Positions 31,684 through 41,069 of a stretch of DNA of 64,000 nt are shown here, in pieces. This stretch comes from Pseudomonas sp. DTU_2021_1001937_2_SI_NGA_ILE_001 (GTDB lineage: Bacteria > Pseudomonadota > Gammaproteobacteria > Pseudomonadales > Pseudomonadaceae): positions 4,776,501-4,840,500 of the forward strand of contig NZ_CP135971.1 in assembly GCF_032463525.1 (NCBI RefSeq), in the 5' to 3' direction. Position 1 is the first letter of the stretch, and each line of letters opens with the position of its first letter. Both the position numbers and the translations under genes were made by a program. The notes beneath the pieces were generated by a model. It had not been told where the DNA came from, searched no databases, and saw only the letters and a program-made list of their open reading frames with translations.

Positions 31684-33135
31684 TCAGCGAGCGATGGTCT
31701 GGGTACGCACACCCGACTCGACCGAATCGGTACGCCCGTAGACGTCCTCGAAGCGTTCGATGTCGTCTTCGCCCAGGTAGCTGCCCGACTGCACTTCGAT
31801 GATTTCCAGCGGGATCTTGCCTGGGTTCTTCAGGCGGTGCACCGAGGCGATCGGGATGTAGGTCGACTGGTTCTCGGTGAGCAGGAACACGTTCTCGTCG
31901 CAGGTCACCTGGGCAGTGCCGGACACCACGATCCAGTGTTCGGCGCGGTGGTGGTGCATCTGCAGCGACAGGCTGGCACCCGGCTTGACCGAGATGCGCT
32001 TGACCTGGAAGCGGCCGCCCATGTCCACCGAGTCGTAGGAACCCCACGGACGGTAGACTTCCAGATGGCTCTGGGTCTCGCTACGGCCCTGCTCGTTGAG
32101 GGTGTTGACCATCTGCTTGACGCCCTGGACCTTGTCCTTGTGGGCGATCATCATCGCGTCCTTGGTTTCCACGACCACGATGTTGTCCAGGCCGATCACC
32201 GACACCAGCTTGCCGTTGCCGTGGATCATGCAGTTGCGGCTGTCCTGGATGACCACGTCGCCCTTGGTGACGTTGCCGTTCTCGTCTTTCTGGTGAACGT
32301 CCCACAGCGACGACCAGCAGCCCACGTCGCTCCAGCCGGCAGTCAGCGGCACCACGCAGGCGCGCTGGGTCTTTTCCATCACCGCGTAGTCGATGGAGTT
32401 GTCCGGGCAGCAGGCGAAGGTGGCTTCGTCGATCTCGATGCCGCCGTCTTCATGCTTGCTGCGCTCAAGGGTCAGCACGCAGGTTTCGTAGATGTCCGGA
32501 TCATGCTTTTTCAGCTCTTCGAGGAAGCGGCTGGCGCGGAACAGGAACATGCCGCTGTTCCAGTAGTAGCCGCCGGCCTCGACGAATTCCTGGGCACGTT
32601 TTTCGTCAGGCTTCTCGACGAAGCTCTGCACGCGGCGCACGCCTTCAGGCAGCAGCGAGTCGCCCGTGGACTTGATGTAGCCGTAGCCGGTTTCCGGCTT
32701 GGTGGCCGGCACGCCGAACAGCACCATCTCGCCACGCTCGGCGGCCACGGTGGCCAGGGCCAGGGCGCGCTGCAGGGCCTTCTGGTCTTCGATCACGTGG
32801 TCGGCCGGCAGGACCAGCATCAGATCGTCTTTGCCTTCGTTGACCATCATCATCGCGGTCAGGGCCACGGCCGGCGCTGTGTTGCGGCCGAAGGGCTCCA
32901 TGATCACTGCCTGGGTCTCGAGGTTCACTGCCGCCAGCTGCTCGTTGACGATGAACCGGTGCTCCTTGTTGCACACCACGATGGGCAGTTCCATGCCTTC
33001 GAACACCAGGCGCTCGAGGGTCTGCTGGAACAGGGTGTGTTCACCGGTCAGGGCCAGGAACTGCTTGGGGAATTGCTTGCGCGACAGTGGCCAGAGTCGA
33101 GAACCGCTACCGCCTGACAGGATGACTGGAATCAT
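31684..33135 (-). CDS. algA: Mannose-1-phosphate guanylyltransferase/mannose-6-phosphate isomerase
   Basis: 483-residue bifunctional enzyme that converts fructose-6-phosphate to mannose-6-phosphate and mannose-1-phosphate to GDP-mannose, the first and third steps of alginate precursor synthesis (AlgC does the second). The N-terminal pyrophosphorylase signature is GGSGSRLWPLSRKQFPKQF. The C-terminal cupin isomerase domain holds RPWGSYDSVDMGGRF and SLSLQMHHHRAEHWIV. It is the last gene of the operon, 161 bases after algF, and a strong hairpin follows. Confidence 0.96.
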   Translation of the reverse strand: MIPVILSGGSGSRLWPLSRKQFPKQFLALTGEHTLFQQTLERLVFEGMELPIVVCNKEHRFIVNEQLAAVNLETQAVIMEPFGRNTAPAVALTAMMMVNEGKDDLMLVLPADHVIEDQKALQRALALATVAAERGEMVLFGVPATKPETGYGYIKSTGDSLLPEGVRRVQSFVEKPDEKRAQEFVEAGGYYWNSGMFLFRASRFLEELKKHDPDIYETCVLTLERSKHEDGGIEIDEATFACCPDNSIDYAVMEKTQRACVVPLTAGWSDVGCWSSLWDVHQKDENGNVTKGDVVIQDSRNCMIHGNGKLVSVIGLDNIVVVETKDAMMIAHKDKVQGVKQMVNTLNEQGRSETQSHLEVYRPWGSYDSVDMGGRFQVKRISVKPGASLSLQMHHHRAEHWIVVSGTAQVTCDENVFLLTENQSTYIPIASVHRLKNPGKIPLEIIEVQSGSYLGEDDIERFEDVYGRTDSVESGVRTQTIAR

Positions 33136-33259
33136 TTTGTGTCTCTCCGAAAACGTTCAAAAAGGGGCTGTACGGGTTACTGCCATTTGCGTCTTGTCAT
33201 TGTTTCCTGGGTCCTGCACGGCGCCGGCATTTCCCGCCGGCCTGCCATGCAGTTCCCCG

Positions 33260-33287
33260 GTGCCCGGTGGTCGAGCCGACCGGGCAC
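33260..33287 (-). promoter_or_regulatory. Intercistronic hairpin after algF
   Basis: GTGCCCGGT and ACCGGGCAC form perfect 9-bp arms around 10 bases, 9 bases after the algF stop. A second GCCGGC/GCCGGC hairpin lies near 33229-33247. With no T run it may set mRNA stability or partial termination before algA. Confidence 0.5.
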
Positions 33288-33296
33288 ACGCATCAC

Positions 33297-33980
33297 TTAG
33301 CGGGTTTCGACCGGTGGCTTGACCCAGACTGGCGACAGGTTGCTGCCGCTGCCGGTGACGTACAGCACGGCGGCTTCGCCGCGCTCCAGGGCGACCGGCT
33401 TGACGTCAGCGACTTTCTTGTCGCCGCTGTACAGGGCCAGGCTGACCTTCACCGGGTTGATTTCACGCTGGCCGGTGCCCTTGGCGGAGACGGCCTGGAC
33501 CACGTCGGTCTTGCCATCGGCGGTCTTCAGGGTCAGCGACTGGTCGCTGAGGTTCTGCAGGCGTACCAGGGACTTCTGCTTGTTCTTGAACGGTGCTTCC
33601 TCGACCAGCAGCGGCTTGCCGCTGGCAGGGTTGACCAAGGTGTAGTAGTGGTCGCCAGCCAGCTTCACCGGCATGCTCTGGGTGCCCACCTTGGCGGTGT
33701 AGTCGCCGCCAGGCATGAAGCTGAACGCGGTGCTGCCCAGGGGCGCGACGTCGTTGAGGTTGGTGTTGCCGACGGTGGCGCTGACTTCGCTGTTGCTGGC
33801 GTTGTACACGCGGATGAAGGTCGAGCCTTTCGGCGCGGTCGGGCCGTACAGCGCGGCGTCACCGGCGGCATAGGTCGGCAGGGAAACCATGCCCAGACCG
33901 AGGCTCAGGCCCATGGCCAGGGCGCAGCGCTTGATCAGGGTGTTTTTGGCCGAACGATTGGCAGTGTTCTTCAAGGTCAT
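33297..33980 (-). CDS. algF: Alginate O-acetylation protein AlgF
   Basis: 227-residue periplasmic protein needed for acetylation of mannuronate residues. A signal peptide (ALAMGLSLGLGMVSLPTYAA) precedes the mature start AGDAALYGPTAPKGS. The beta-rich body (STFIRVYNASNSEV, DHYYTLVNPASGKP) is typical. It works with AlgI, AlgJ and AlgX. It lies 13 bases after algJ and upstream of algA. Confidence 0.93.
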   Translation of the reverse strand: MTLKNTANRSAKNTLIKRCALAMGLSLGLGMVSLPTYAAGDAALYGPTAPKGSTFIRVYNASNSEVSATVGNTNLNDVAPLGSTAFSFMPGGDYTAKVGTQSMPVKLAGDHYYTLVNPASGKPLLVEEAPFKNKQKSLVRLQNLSDQSLTLKTADGKTDVVQAVSAKGTGQREINPVKVSLALYSGDKKVADVKPVALERGEAAVLYVTGSGSNLSPVWVKPPVETR

Positions 33981-33993
33981 AAGGACAGTCCTC

Positions 33994-35169
33994 TCAGTTT
34001 TGCGCCCGCTCGGGCGACTCGGATGGTTGGGTGTTCAGGGCCAGGTTGTCCTGGCTGCCAGGGGTTTTCTTCAGCTGAGCGATCCAATTGGCATCGAATT
34101 CACGCAGGTCGTTGTGGGCCGGCAGGTAGCGCTCGGGGAATTCCCAGATCACCACTTGCGGCGGGTTGTTCTTGAAGTCGTCAGTCTGCAGGTACTTGAG
34201 CATCGGCAGGATCGGACCATGGCCGTCTTCGGCGTAGTTCACCACGTCGCTGCGCAGGGCCTGCTTGAGCGCGCCGACGAAGTTCCAGTTGGGGTTGGCG
34301 CTGTAGCTGGTGCCGACCAGGCCGACCGGAATGTCGCTGTCGGCGAACAGCGCGTCCTCACCCTCGCCAGTGCCGCCGGCCGCTTCGGTGGTGCGCTTGT
34401 CCAGGGCGTCCGGCTTGGGCAGCAGGTTGCTGAACAGCGGGTCGAGCGGCAGGAAGTTGGTCAGGTCGCCCTTGTAGGGCTCGGTGCCCTTGTCGGCGGT
34501 GACGAAGGTCTGCGGCTCGGCTTCCAGCGGTGCCTGGCTGGCGATGGTCTGGCCCAGCTGCTGTGCAGCCACCTCGGCACCCATCGGCGTCCAGTGGGTG
34601 TCGGTGCGCAGGAACACCTGGCCACGTTGCTTGGCCTCGCGCAGCGGTTGCAGCAGGTCAGGGGCCAGGATGCCGGCCTGGGCCGCTTGCTCGTGGAAGC
34701 GCTGGTACAGGTCCTGGTGCAGGCGCGCCGGGGTCTGCTCGCCGATGTGCTCCGGGTACAGGCGGGTCTTGGCCGGAATGATCGCCAGCACCAAGCGGGT
34801 ACCCTGTTTGTTCAGGGTCTCCTTCACACCGCGCACCAGGGCCAGGTTGTCGGCCATGTTCTGCTCGCCGTGGGCGATGGCGTCGAACTCTTCATCGGTA
34901 TACAGCCACTGGTCCTTGCCCAGTACCACGCCAGGGCGACCTTCGTTGAACAGCTTGTAGTCCAGCGCGGCCCAGAGGTTGGTGCCCAGGCGCTTGATGG
35001 GAAACTCATCGTCGTAGTGGGTTTCCACCGCCTTGGTCCAGCGCCCGTTGAGCACGGTCTGCTCCGGGGTCTTGGTGTAGCTGGAAAAGCTGCGCAGCGA
35101 CCAGATGCCCAGCACCAGCAGCAGGCCCATGAAAGTCACGACGTAGAGGATGCGTAATGAACGGGTCAT
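33994..35169 (-). CDS. algJ: Alginate O-acetyltransferase AlgJ
   Basis: 391 residues, membrane-anchored by LRILYVVTFMGLLLVLGIW, with a periplasmic SGNH-like acetyltransferase domain. The Asp and His of the triad lie in TDTHWTPMG and the Ser in VGTSYSANPNWNF. It takes acetyl groups delivered by AlgI and passes them on for alginate acetylation. The gene is 10 bases after algI. It shares the same fold as AlgX in this operon. Confidence 0.94.
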   Translation of the reverse strand: MTRSLRILYVVTFMGLLLVLGIWSLRSFSSYTKTPEQTVLNGRWTKAVETHYDDEFPIKRLGTNLWAALDYKLFNEGRPGVVLGKDQWLYTDEEFDAIAHGEQNMADNLALVRGVKETLNKQGTRLVLAIIPAKTRLYPEHIGEQTPARLHQDLYQRFHEQAAQAGILAPDLLQPLREAKQRGQVFLRTDTHWTPMGAEVAAQQLGQTIASQAPLEAEPQTFVTADKGTEPYKGDLTNFLPLDPLFSNLLPKPDALDKRTTEAAGGTGEGEDALFADSDIPVGLVGTSYSANPNWNFVGALKQALRSDVVNYAEDGHGPILPMLKYLQTDDFKNNPPQVVIWEFPERYLPAHNDLREFDANWIAQLKKTPGSQDNLALNTQPSESPERAQN

Positions 35170-35179
35170 GTCAGGCTCC

Positions 35180-36733
35180 TCAGAACTGGAAGTACAGGAA
35201 CGGCGAGAAGCTCTGCGCCGACAGTTTCAGGATCGATGCCACGAACAGCAGCAGGATCAGCACGCGCATGGCGTAGCGTGGCCAGTCGGCCTGCCAGGTG
35301 GCCGCCTGTACCTGGGCCTCCTGGCCCATGATGTAGCCGGGCTGATGGATGCTGCCAGGCGCATCGCCAGGCACGGCCTTGATGGTGCCGGGCTGCTCGG
35401 TGGCCGGGCCGTCGGCACGGGCCTTGCCCTGGTTGGCCGGGCGATCGGTGTAGAAGTCGCGCAGGCCGAAGAAGGCCAGGGTGGCGTAGGCCACGACCAG
35501 GGCGGCGATCTGCAGGCCGGTCAGGTTGGCGCGGGTCAGTTCCGACAGCTGCCAGTCGCCGAAGCTGAACATGGCGCCGTACATGCGGGTGGCCACGTGC
35601 AGGTTCTCGGCACGGAAGATCACCCAGCCGATGACCACCAGCAGGAAGGTCAGGGCCCAGCGGATGATGTTGAAGCTGTGTGGCTTGGTGTTGATGCCCA
35701 CGGCTTTTTCGATGGCCAGCCACATGCCGTGCCAGGCGCCCCAGATCACGTAGGTGATGTTCGCACCGTGCCACAGGCCACCGAGCAGCATGGTCAGGAA
35801 CAGGTTGCGGTAGGTGGCGACCTTGCCGCCGCGGTTGCCGCCCAGGGTGATGTACAGGTAGTCACGCAGCCAGGTCGACAGGCTGATGTGCCAGCGCCGC
35901 CAGAACTCGGTGATCGACTGGCTGATGTACGGCTGCTTGAAGTTCTCCATGAAGCGGAAGCCCATCATCAGGCCCAGGCCGATGGCCATGTCGCTGTAGC
36001 CGGAGAAGTCGAAATACAGCTGTGCGGTATAGGCCAGCGCACCCAGCCAGGCGTCGCCGGTGGTGGGGTTCTCCAGGGCGAAGCAGTGGTCGGCGACCAC
36101 CGCCAGGGTGTCGGCGATGAACACTTTCTTGATGAAGCCCTGCATGAAGCGCGTGCAGCCTTCGGAGAACTTGTCCAGGGTGTGGGTACGGTTGTTGAAC
36201 TGGTCGACCAGGTCACGGAAACGCAGCACGGGGCCTGCGATCAGGTGCGGGAAGATCGCCACGAACGCCGCGAAGTCGATCAGGTTGCGGGTCGCCGGGG
36301 TATCGCCACGGTAGACGTCGATGATGTAGCTGATGGACTCGAAGATGTAGAACGAGATACCGATCGGCAACAGCACGTGGGTCAGGATGAAAGGCTCCAG
36401 GCCCATCGAGGTCATGATCGCGTTGAGGCTGTCGACACCGAAGTTGGCGTACTTGAAGTAGCCCAGGATGCACAGGTCGACTGCAACACCCAGCAGCAGC
36501 CAGCGCTGCGCCTTCTTGGTCCTCACCCCGGCGGCCCCTACACGCAGGCCGATCCAGTAGTTCCACACCGTGACGGCGATGAACAGGCTGAGGAAGTCCA
36601 CACGCCACCAGGCGTAGAAAATGTAGCTGGCGATCAGCAGCAGCAGGTTGCGATAGCGTTGCCCGCTCACGTAGTACAAGCCGAGGAAGATCGGCAGGAA
36701 CAGGAACAGGAACACGTTGGATGAGAACACCAT
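35180..36733 (-). CDS. algI: Alginate O-acetyltransferase AlgI (MBOAT family)
   Basis: 517 residues with about ten membrane spans. The MBOAT active-site histidine is in GGLWHGANITYVIWGAWHGM, preceded by QSITEFWRRWHISLSTWLRD. It moves acetyl groups across the inner membrane to AlgJ/AlgX. A central loop (about residues 430-475) is hydrophilic. The start is 109 bases after algL, the widest gap in this part of the operon, and that gap holds a REP palindrome. Confidence 0.95.
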   Translation of the reverse strand: MVFSSNVFLFLFLPIFLGLYYVSGQRYRNLLLLIASYIFYAWWRVDFLSLFIAVTVWNYWIGLRVGAAGVRTKKAQRWLLLGVAVDLCILGYFKYANFGVDSLNAIMTSMGLEPFILTHVLLPIGISFYIFESISYIIDVYRGDTPATRNLIDFAAFVAIFPHLIAGPVLRFRDLVDQFNNRTHTLDKFSEGCTRFMQGFIKKVFIADTLAVVADHCFALENPTTGDAWLGALAYTAQLYFDFSGYSDMAIGLGLMMGFRFMENFKQPYISQSITEFWRRWHISLSTWLRDYLYITLGGNRGGKVATYRNLFLTMLLGGLWHGANITYVIWGAWHGMWLAIEKAVGINTKPHSFNIIRWALTFLLVVIGWVIFRAENLHVATRMYGAMFSFGDWQLSELTRANLTGLQIAALVVAYATLAFFGLRDFYTDRPANQGKARADGPATEQPGTIKAVPGDAPGSIHQPGYIMGQEAQVQAATWQADWPRYAMRVLILLLFVASILKLSAQSFSPFLYFQF

Positions 36734-36792
36734 CCTTCTTTACTCCGTCAGTCCAGCGATAAGGGCCAAAGCCCCCCCAAACCCCCCATCCA

Positions 36793-36831
36793 TGTGGGAG
36801 GTTGCAGAAGCGGCCGCAGCCGCTCCTACGG
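36793..36831 (-). repeat. REP palindrome inside the alginate operon
   Basis: On the minus strand it reads GTAGGAGCGGCTGCGGCCGC, continuing to TCCCACATGG; the AGCGGC and GCCGCT arms are perfect. It fits the Pseudomonas REP pattern and fills the algL-algI gap. Confidence 0.75.
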
Positions 36832-36842
36832 TGTTACGAACG

Positions 36843-37970
36843 TTACTTGTTGTGATCCTTGTCGTGACTCGGGTCATAGACCCGGGTCAGGTCGCCGCCA
36901 AGACGGAAGGTCTTGAATGGCTGTTTCTCGTGCTTCTCCTCCAGCACCTGCTGATCGCAGTTGTAGAGGCTGCAGTAAGGCTCCAGCCAGGCGAATTTCG
37001 GATCTTTCTTGAGGTCGGTCATGTCCTGCTTCTCGCCGCCTTTGGCAGCGAATTCGTCAGGGTCACGCACGCCTTCGAGCACCCGGTCGGCGAGGCGCTT
37101 GAGGGCGCCGTTGTTTTCCTGACGCAGGTCCACACCGTTGGCCTGGGCGAAGCTGGCGATCATCGCCAGGGGTGGCAAGGCGTAGTTGTGGTAGGCCAGG
37201 GCACGCTGGCGACGCTTGACCTCGTTAGGCAGGAAGCCCTGCGGGTCGACCTGATTGGCGGCGACCTTGAACTCCTTCACCGCCCAGTCGAACAGGTCAC
37301 GACGATTGGTGGCCACGGCGGTGGACATCACCGACCAGGCCGCCCAGTAGGAGTGGTTGTTGATCTTTTCCAGCGGCAGGTTGCTCCAGTCGACGATCAC
37401 CTGGTCGGCCAGCTTGCTGAACCAGGCTTCGATTTCCCGGGCCTGTTCCTGGTGGTTGGCCAGTGGCCGCGAGTCGGAGAACTTCAGCCGCAGGTAGGCC
37501 GAAGACAGACTGCCCAGCGCCCATTTGCGCATCGATTTGCCGGTGTGGTTGTAGTCCTGGGACTCCAGGGCGTCGGCCTTGGCCCAGGTGGTCATCATGT
37601 TCAGCGCGCAATCGAGCTGTTCAGGACGACCATCACGCATGTACTGCATGACCACCTTGCTCACGCCGCGCTCCAGGTCGGTGATGTCCTTGGTGGAGTC
37701 GCGGAAGGCCTCTTCGGCACGCAGGTTGAGCGTGGCACGGGCCTTGTCCGAGCCTTCGTACTTGCTGCGGAATACCAGCGAACCGGTATAGGGCTGCGGG
37801 ACCGGGCCGCAGCGGAAGTCGTTGTCACCCGTCTTCATTTTCTCGATGGGCGCCGAGTAGCCCTGGGGCGGAATCAGCGGTGCGGCCGCCGAAGCCGTGC
37901 CGCCCCATGCCAGCGTGGCCACGATGGCCAGCGACAGCAGGGCAGGGCGCATGGGTTTGCGAGTCTGCAT
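36843..37970 (-). CDS. algL: Alginate lyase AlgL (PL5)
   Basis: 375-residue periplasmic poly-mannuronate lyase that removes stray polymer and is needed for safe export. The signal peptide ends ASAAAP. The PL5 catalytic motif NNHSYWAAW is present (about residues 200-208), as are [19 protein letters not shown] and the C-terminal half with [12 protein letters not shown]. It is 8 bases downstream of algX. Confidence 0.94.
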   Translation of the reverse strand: MQTRKPMRPALLSLAIVATLAWGGTASAAAPLIPPQGYSAPIEKMKTGDNDFRCGPVPQPYTGSLVFRSKYEGSDKARATLNLRAEEAFRDSTKDITDLERGVSKVVMQYMRDGRPEQLDCALNMMTTWAKADALESQDYNHTGKSMRKWALGSLSSAYLRLKFSDSRPLANHQEQAREIEAWFSKLADQVIVDWSNLPLEKINNHSYWAAWSVMSTAVATNRRDLFDWAVKEFKVAANQVDPQGFLPNEVKRRQRALAYHNYALPPLAMIASFAQANGVDLRQENNGALKRLADRVLEGVRDPDEFAAKGGEKQDMTDLKKDPKFAWLEPYCSLYNCDQQVLEEKHEKQPFKTFRLGGDLTRVYDPSHDKDHNK

Positions 37971-37978
37971 GGGTCACC

Positions 37979-39421
37979 TCATTGTCCGGCTTGCGCAGTG
38001 TGCTGCGCGGAACCAGGCAGTGCATTGCGTCTGCACACCTGAGCTTTGACTTTCTGTGGTTCGCTACCTGCTTCGGGTCCTTCGATTTCCACGGCCAGCA
38101 ACTGCTGGCTGGCCCAGTCTTCGTCTTCACGCAAATCGAAGGCGAAGCGTCCATTGGTGTCGGTGGTTTCCGGCTTCTCCAGCTTGAGGTCTTCGTGACG
38201 ACCGTTCATGTACCAGAGGCGTGCCTTGAGGGTTTTCACCGAGGTGTCTTCGAACTGGATATCCACGCGGTTGGCACTGTTGCGGATGTCCTTGATGCCG
38301 TTCTTGCCGTTGACCAGTACTTCGGTGGTGCCGCCTGGCTTGACGGTGGCTTCGCCGCTGAGCACCACTTGCTTGTCATCGCAACCCTCGTCGAGCAGGG
38401 CGAACATCTGGCGCCAGATGCTTTCCTGGTCGAGGCGGTACAGCGGCGAGAATTCCCAGATGATGATCTTGGGCGGGTTGTTCTTGAATTCGTCGCTGGC
38501 CAGGTACTCGATCATCGAACCTTCCAGGCCGCCACCGGGGAAGGCCACGTTGAGCACGTCGGCGCCGATGTACTGCTGCAGGAAGCCGCTGAAGTTGTAG
38601 TTCTTGCCACTGTGACTGGTACCCACCAGGGTGATCTGCGGGTTGCCAGAGTCGCCGAACAGATCACCGTCGCCGGCTTCACCCTTGGGCTCGGTGGCGA
38701 ACTGGTCCATGTACTGGATCGCGTAGCTGGTACCGCACAGCTGACCGGCCATGTTGTGCAGGGTGCCGGTCTTGCCCATGCGGCCGATCTTGTGGGTCTC
38801 GAACTCACGCTTGGGAATGTCGCTGAACCCCGGGATCTTCTTCACCGTCTCGGCCACCACCTTGGCGGTGCGTTCGGCGCCGTAAGGGGTCCAGTGCTGG
38901 TCACCGCGGAAGTAGAAGTCGTGGGCTTCGTTCTCGTTGGTCAGCGGCGACAGGTCCGGTACCCAGTAGCCCATCTTGCTGAAGCGACCGAGCATGGCCT
39001 GATAGTTCTTCATGGCCTTGTCGTAGTCGAAACCGGCCTTGTCGGCAGCGAACAGCTTGTTACGGTCGACCATGCCGCGGGTCGGCTGGTAGACCACGAC
39101 CAGGTCGATGCCCTTGCGCTTGAACGCCCGTTGCAGTTCCTGCAGACGCTTGTAGCCCGCTGGCGTGGTGTCGAACTCGGTACGCAGGTCTTCGCGGGTC
39201 CGGAACAGCCAGTCACCTTCGGCCTGGATCAGCGTGGTGAAGTTCTGCTGGTAGCGGGTGGTGTAGTTGCTCGCGTCGTGCGCGGCCGGGCACAGCTGGC
39301 AGCATGGCTCGGCGGTGAAGCTCGGCGGTGCGGCCTGGTCGGCACGGGCCGCTCCGGCTGCGGCCATCAGGCCCAGGGTCAGGCCGGACAAGCCCAGGAT
39401 CTTGAACAGGTGTGTATGCAT
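37979..39421 (-). CDS. algX: Alginate biosynthesis protein AlgX
   Basis: 480-residue periplasmic protein with an N-terminal SGNH-like acetyltransferase domain and a C-terminal carbohydrate-binding domain (from about residue 340). Catalytic residues sit in RGDQHWTPYG (Asp, His) and VGTSHSGKNYNF (Ser). A double cysteine near the mature N-terminus (EPCCQLCPAAH) is typical. ATG 39421 (MHTHLFKILG) follows GAGGAA at good spacing, while the 6-residue extension does not. It is terminal acetylator of alginate and part of the periplasmic scaffold with AlgK. Confidence 0.94.
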   Translation of the reverse strand: MHTHLFKILGLSGLTLGLMAAAGAARADQAAPPSFTAEPCCQLCPAAHDASNYTTRYQQNFTTLIQAEGDWLFRTREDLRTEFDTTPAGYKRLQELQRAFKRKGIDLVVVYQPTRGMVDRNKLFAADKAGFDYDKAMKNYQAMLGRFSKMGYWVPDLSPLTNENEAHDFYFRGDQHWTPYGAERTAKVVAETVKKIPGFSDIPKREFETHKIGRMGKTGTLHNMAGQLCGTSYAIQYMDQFATEPKGEAGDGDLFGDSGNPQITLVGTSHSGKNYNFSGFLQQYIGADVLNVAFPGGGLEGSMIEYLASDEFKNNPPKIIIWEFSPLYRLDQESIWRQMFALLDEGCDDKQVVLSGEATVKPGGTTEVLVNGKNGIKDIRNSANRVDIQFEDTSVKTLKARLWYMNGRHEDLKLEKPETTDTNGRFAFDLREDEDWASQQLLAVEIEGPEAGSEPQKVKAQVCRRNALPGSAQHTAQAGQ

Positions 39422-39435
39422 GGAAATTCCTCGGC

Positions 39436-41043
39436 TCATTGGCGCAGCTCGCTCTGGCTTTCAACCGGGTCGATCAGTACGGCTTTCTTCTGGCGCACCA
39501 GCAGATCGAGGATCTGGCTCTGGTGCTCGCCCAGTACGCCGTTGAAGCTGATGCCGCTGCTCTTGGTCGGAGCCAGCATGGACACGTCGTAGAGTTCCAC
39601 GCTCAGCGGCGAGTCGATCGACAGCGGGCCGGACTTGTTGCCTGCCAGTTCGCCGCCTACCACGATCAGCGAGACTTCGGCGTCGAAGGGGTCGAGCTCG
39701 ATGTCGCGGTCGGTGTCGGTGAGGTCCTTGATGTGGCCATAGATGCCCATCAGACCGTTGGCCATGGCAAAGTTCTCGTAGAGCTTGATGTTGGTGCTGT
39801 TACGCACGCGGATGCCATGCCGACGGTTGGCGACCACGCGGTTGCCCCACAGCAGGTTGTCACCGCTCTCGTACAGGGTGATGCCGTCGGTGTGGTTCTG
39901 GTAGATGTCGTTGTAGGCGACGATGTTGCCCACGCTGTTACGGTCCAGGACCACGCCAGACAGTTTGTTGTCGTAGCTCTTGTTGCGGAAGATGAAGCTG
40001 CGGTCCACCTCACGGGAGATGATGATGCCGTGCTTCTTCTTCGTGCCGTGCACTGTGTTCTCGGCAATGATCAGCCCGTGCGAACGGTCGTGCGGGTCGA
40101 TGCCGTAGACGATGTTGTCCCGGTAGGTGTTGCCCTTGATCACGAAGTCGCGGGTTTCATAGCAGTAGAAGCCGTACCACAGGTCGGAGAACTCCGAGTC
40201 GATGATCCAGCCGGTCGGCTCGGGACGGTTGAGGACCTTCGCGGTGTTCGGCGTGTACTGGGAAATACTCACGCCATAGGACTTGCTCTGGTCGTAGCCG
40301 AGGCTGGCCATCTTGGTGTTGGCGATCCAGGTTTCCGAGCCGCCCCAGGTCAGCAGGAACGGACGGAACTCGCTCGGCTTGCGGAAGGTGGCCGGGCCGT
40401 TGCGGCTTTCGCTCCAGCCGTTGAGCTGGCTCTGGGTGATCAGCAGCTTGCCTTCGCTGACCAGGAACGAGCCCTTTTCCTGGGACAGGCGCAGCTCGCG
40501 AGTGCGCTTGTCGATTTCCAGAATGCCGCTGTCCTTGACCAGGATCGGCAGGCGCGCCACGTAGACGCCGGGCGAGACTTCGCTGAGGAACTGCTTGGGC
40601 ACCTGGCGGGCGACGTCCTGCAGGCTCACATAGCCGTCCTGGATGATGATCGCGTCCGGGATTCCGCGTTGGCGCGCGACCCATTCGGCCATCTTGTTGT
40701 CACCGCCGATGAATTCCTTCAGGCCGGTTTCTTCCATCATCCGCGACACCCGCACCTTGCCGGGCTTGCTGCGGTCGATCTTCTTCAGCGCCGCTTCCAG
40801 GGTGTAGCCCGAGAGGTCCGGCAGCTTGGGCTTTTCCATCGCCAGCGGCTCGACGGCCGGGCTGGTGATGTTGTAGCTGTTGGTTTCCTGCAGGTCCTTG
40901 ACCACGATCTTGGCCGCTTCGGACACCGCTGGCGTATTGGCCAGCGCAACACTGGCCATCAGCAGGGCACCACCGAATACCGCGCTTTCCAGCAGGGTGT
41001 GCGGCCAGGTGCGCCCGCGGGGATTATTGATCTGACGATTCAT
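39436..41043 (-). CDS. algG: Mannuronan C5-epimerase AlgG
   Basis: 535 residues that convert D-mannuronate to L-guluronate in the polymer in the periplasm. After a signal peptide (ending VALANTP) comes a long right-handed beta-helix (CASH/PbH1 repeats). The catalytic DPHD motif is visible in YGIDPHDRSHGLIIAENTVH. The Asn/Gly-rich beta-helix turns (KSYDNKLSGVVLDRNS, YNDIYQNHTDGITL) are characteristic. It sits 14 bases before algX and 26 after algE. Confidence 0.95.
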   Translation of the reverse strand: MNRQINNPRGRTWPHTLLESAVFGGALLMASVALANTPAVSEAAKIVVKDLQETNSYNITSPAVEPLAMEKPKLPDLSGYTLEAALKKIDRSKPGKVRVSRMMEETGLKEFIGGDNKMAEWVARQRGIPDAIIIQDGYVSLQDVARQVPKQFLSEVSPGVYVARLPILVKDSGILEIDKRTRELRLSQEKGSFLVSEGKLLITQSQLNGWSESRNGPATFRKPSEFRPFLLTWGGSETWIANTKMASLGYDQSKSYGVSISQYTPNTAKVLNRPEPTGWIIDSEFSDLWYGFYCYETRDFVIKGNTYRDNIVYGIDPHDRSHGLIIAENTVHGTKKKHGIIISREVDRSFIFRNKSYDNKLSGVVLDRNSVGNIVAYNDIYQNHTDGITLYESGDNLLWGNRVVANRRHGIRVRNSTNIKLYENFAMANGLMGIYGHIKDLTDTDRDIELDPFDAEVSLIVVGGELAGNKSGPLSIDSPLSVELYDVSMLAPTKSSGISFNGVLGEHQSQILDLLVRQKKAVLIDPVESQSELRQ

Positions 41044-41069
41044 CTCATCGCACTCCTTTCGCGGCTGCC

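Noticed and set aside
31234..33117. A 627-codon frame opposite algA, and similar long frames opposite algI, algJ and algX
   Set aside because: Same antisense artefact; no recognisable motif or start site, while the minus-strand proteins are certain.
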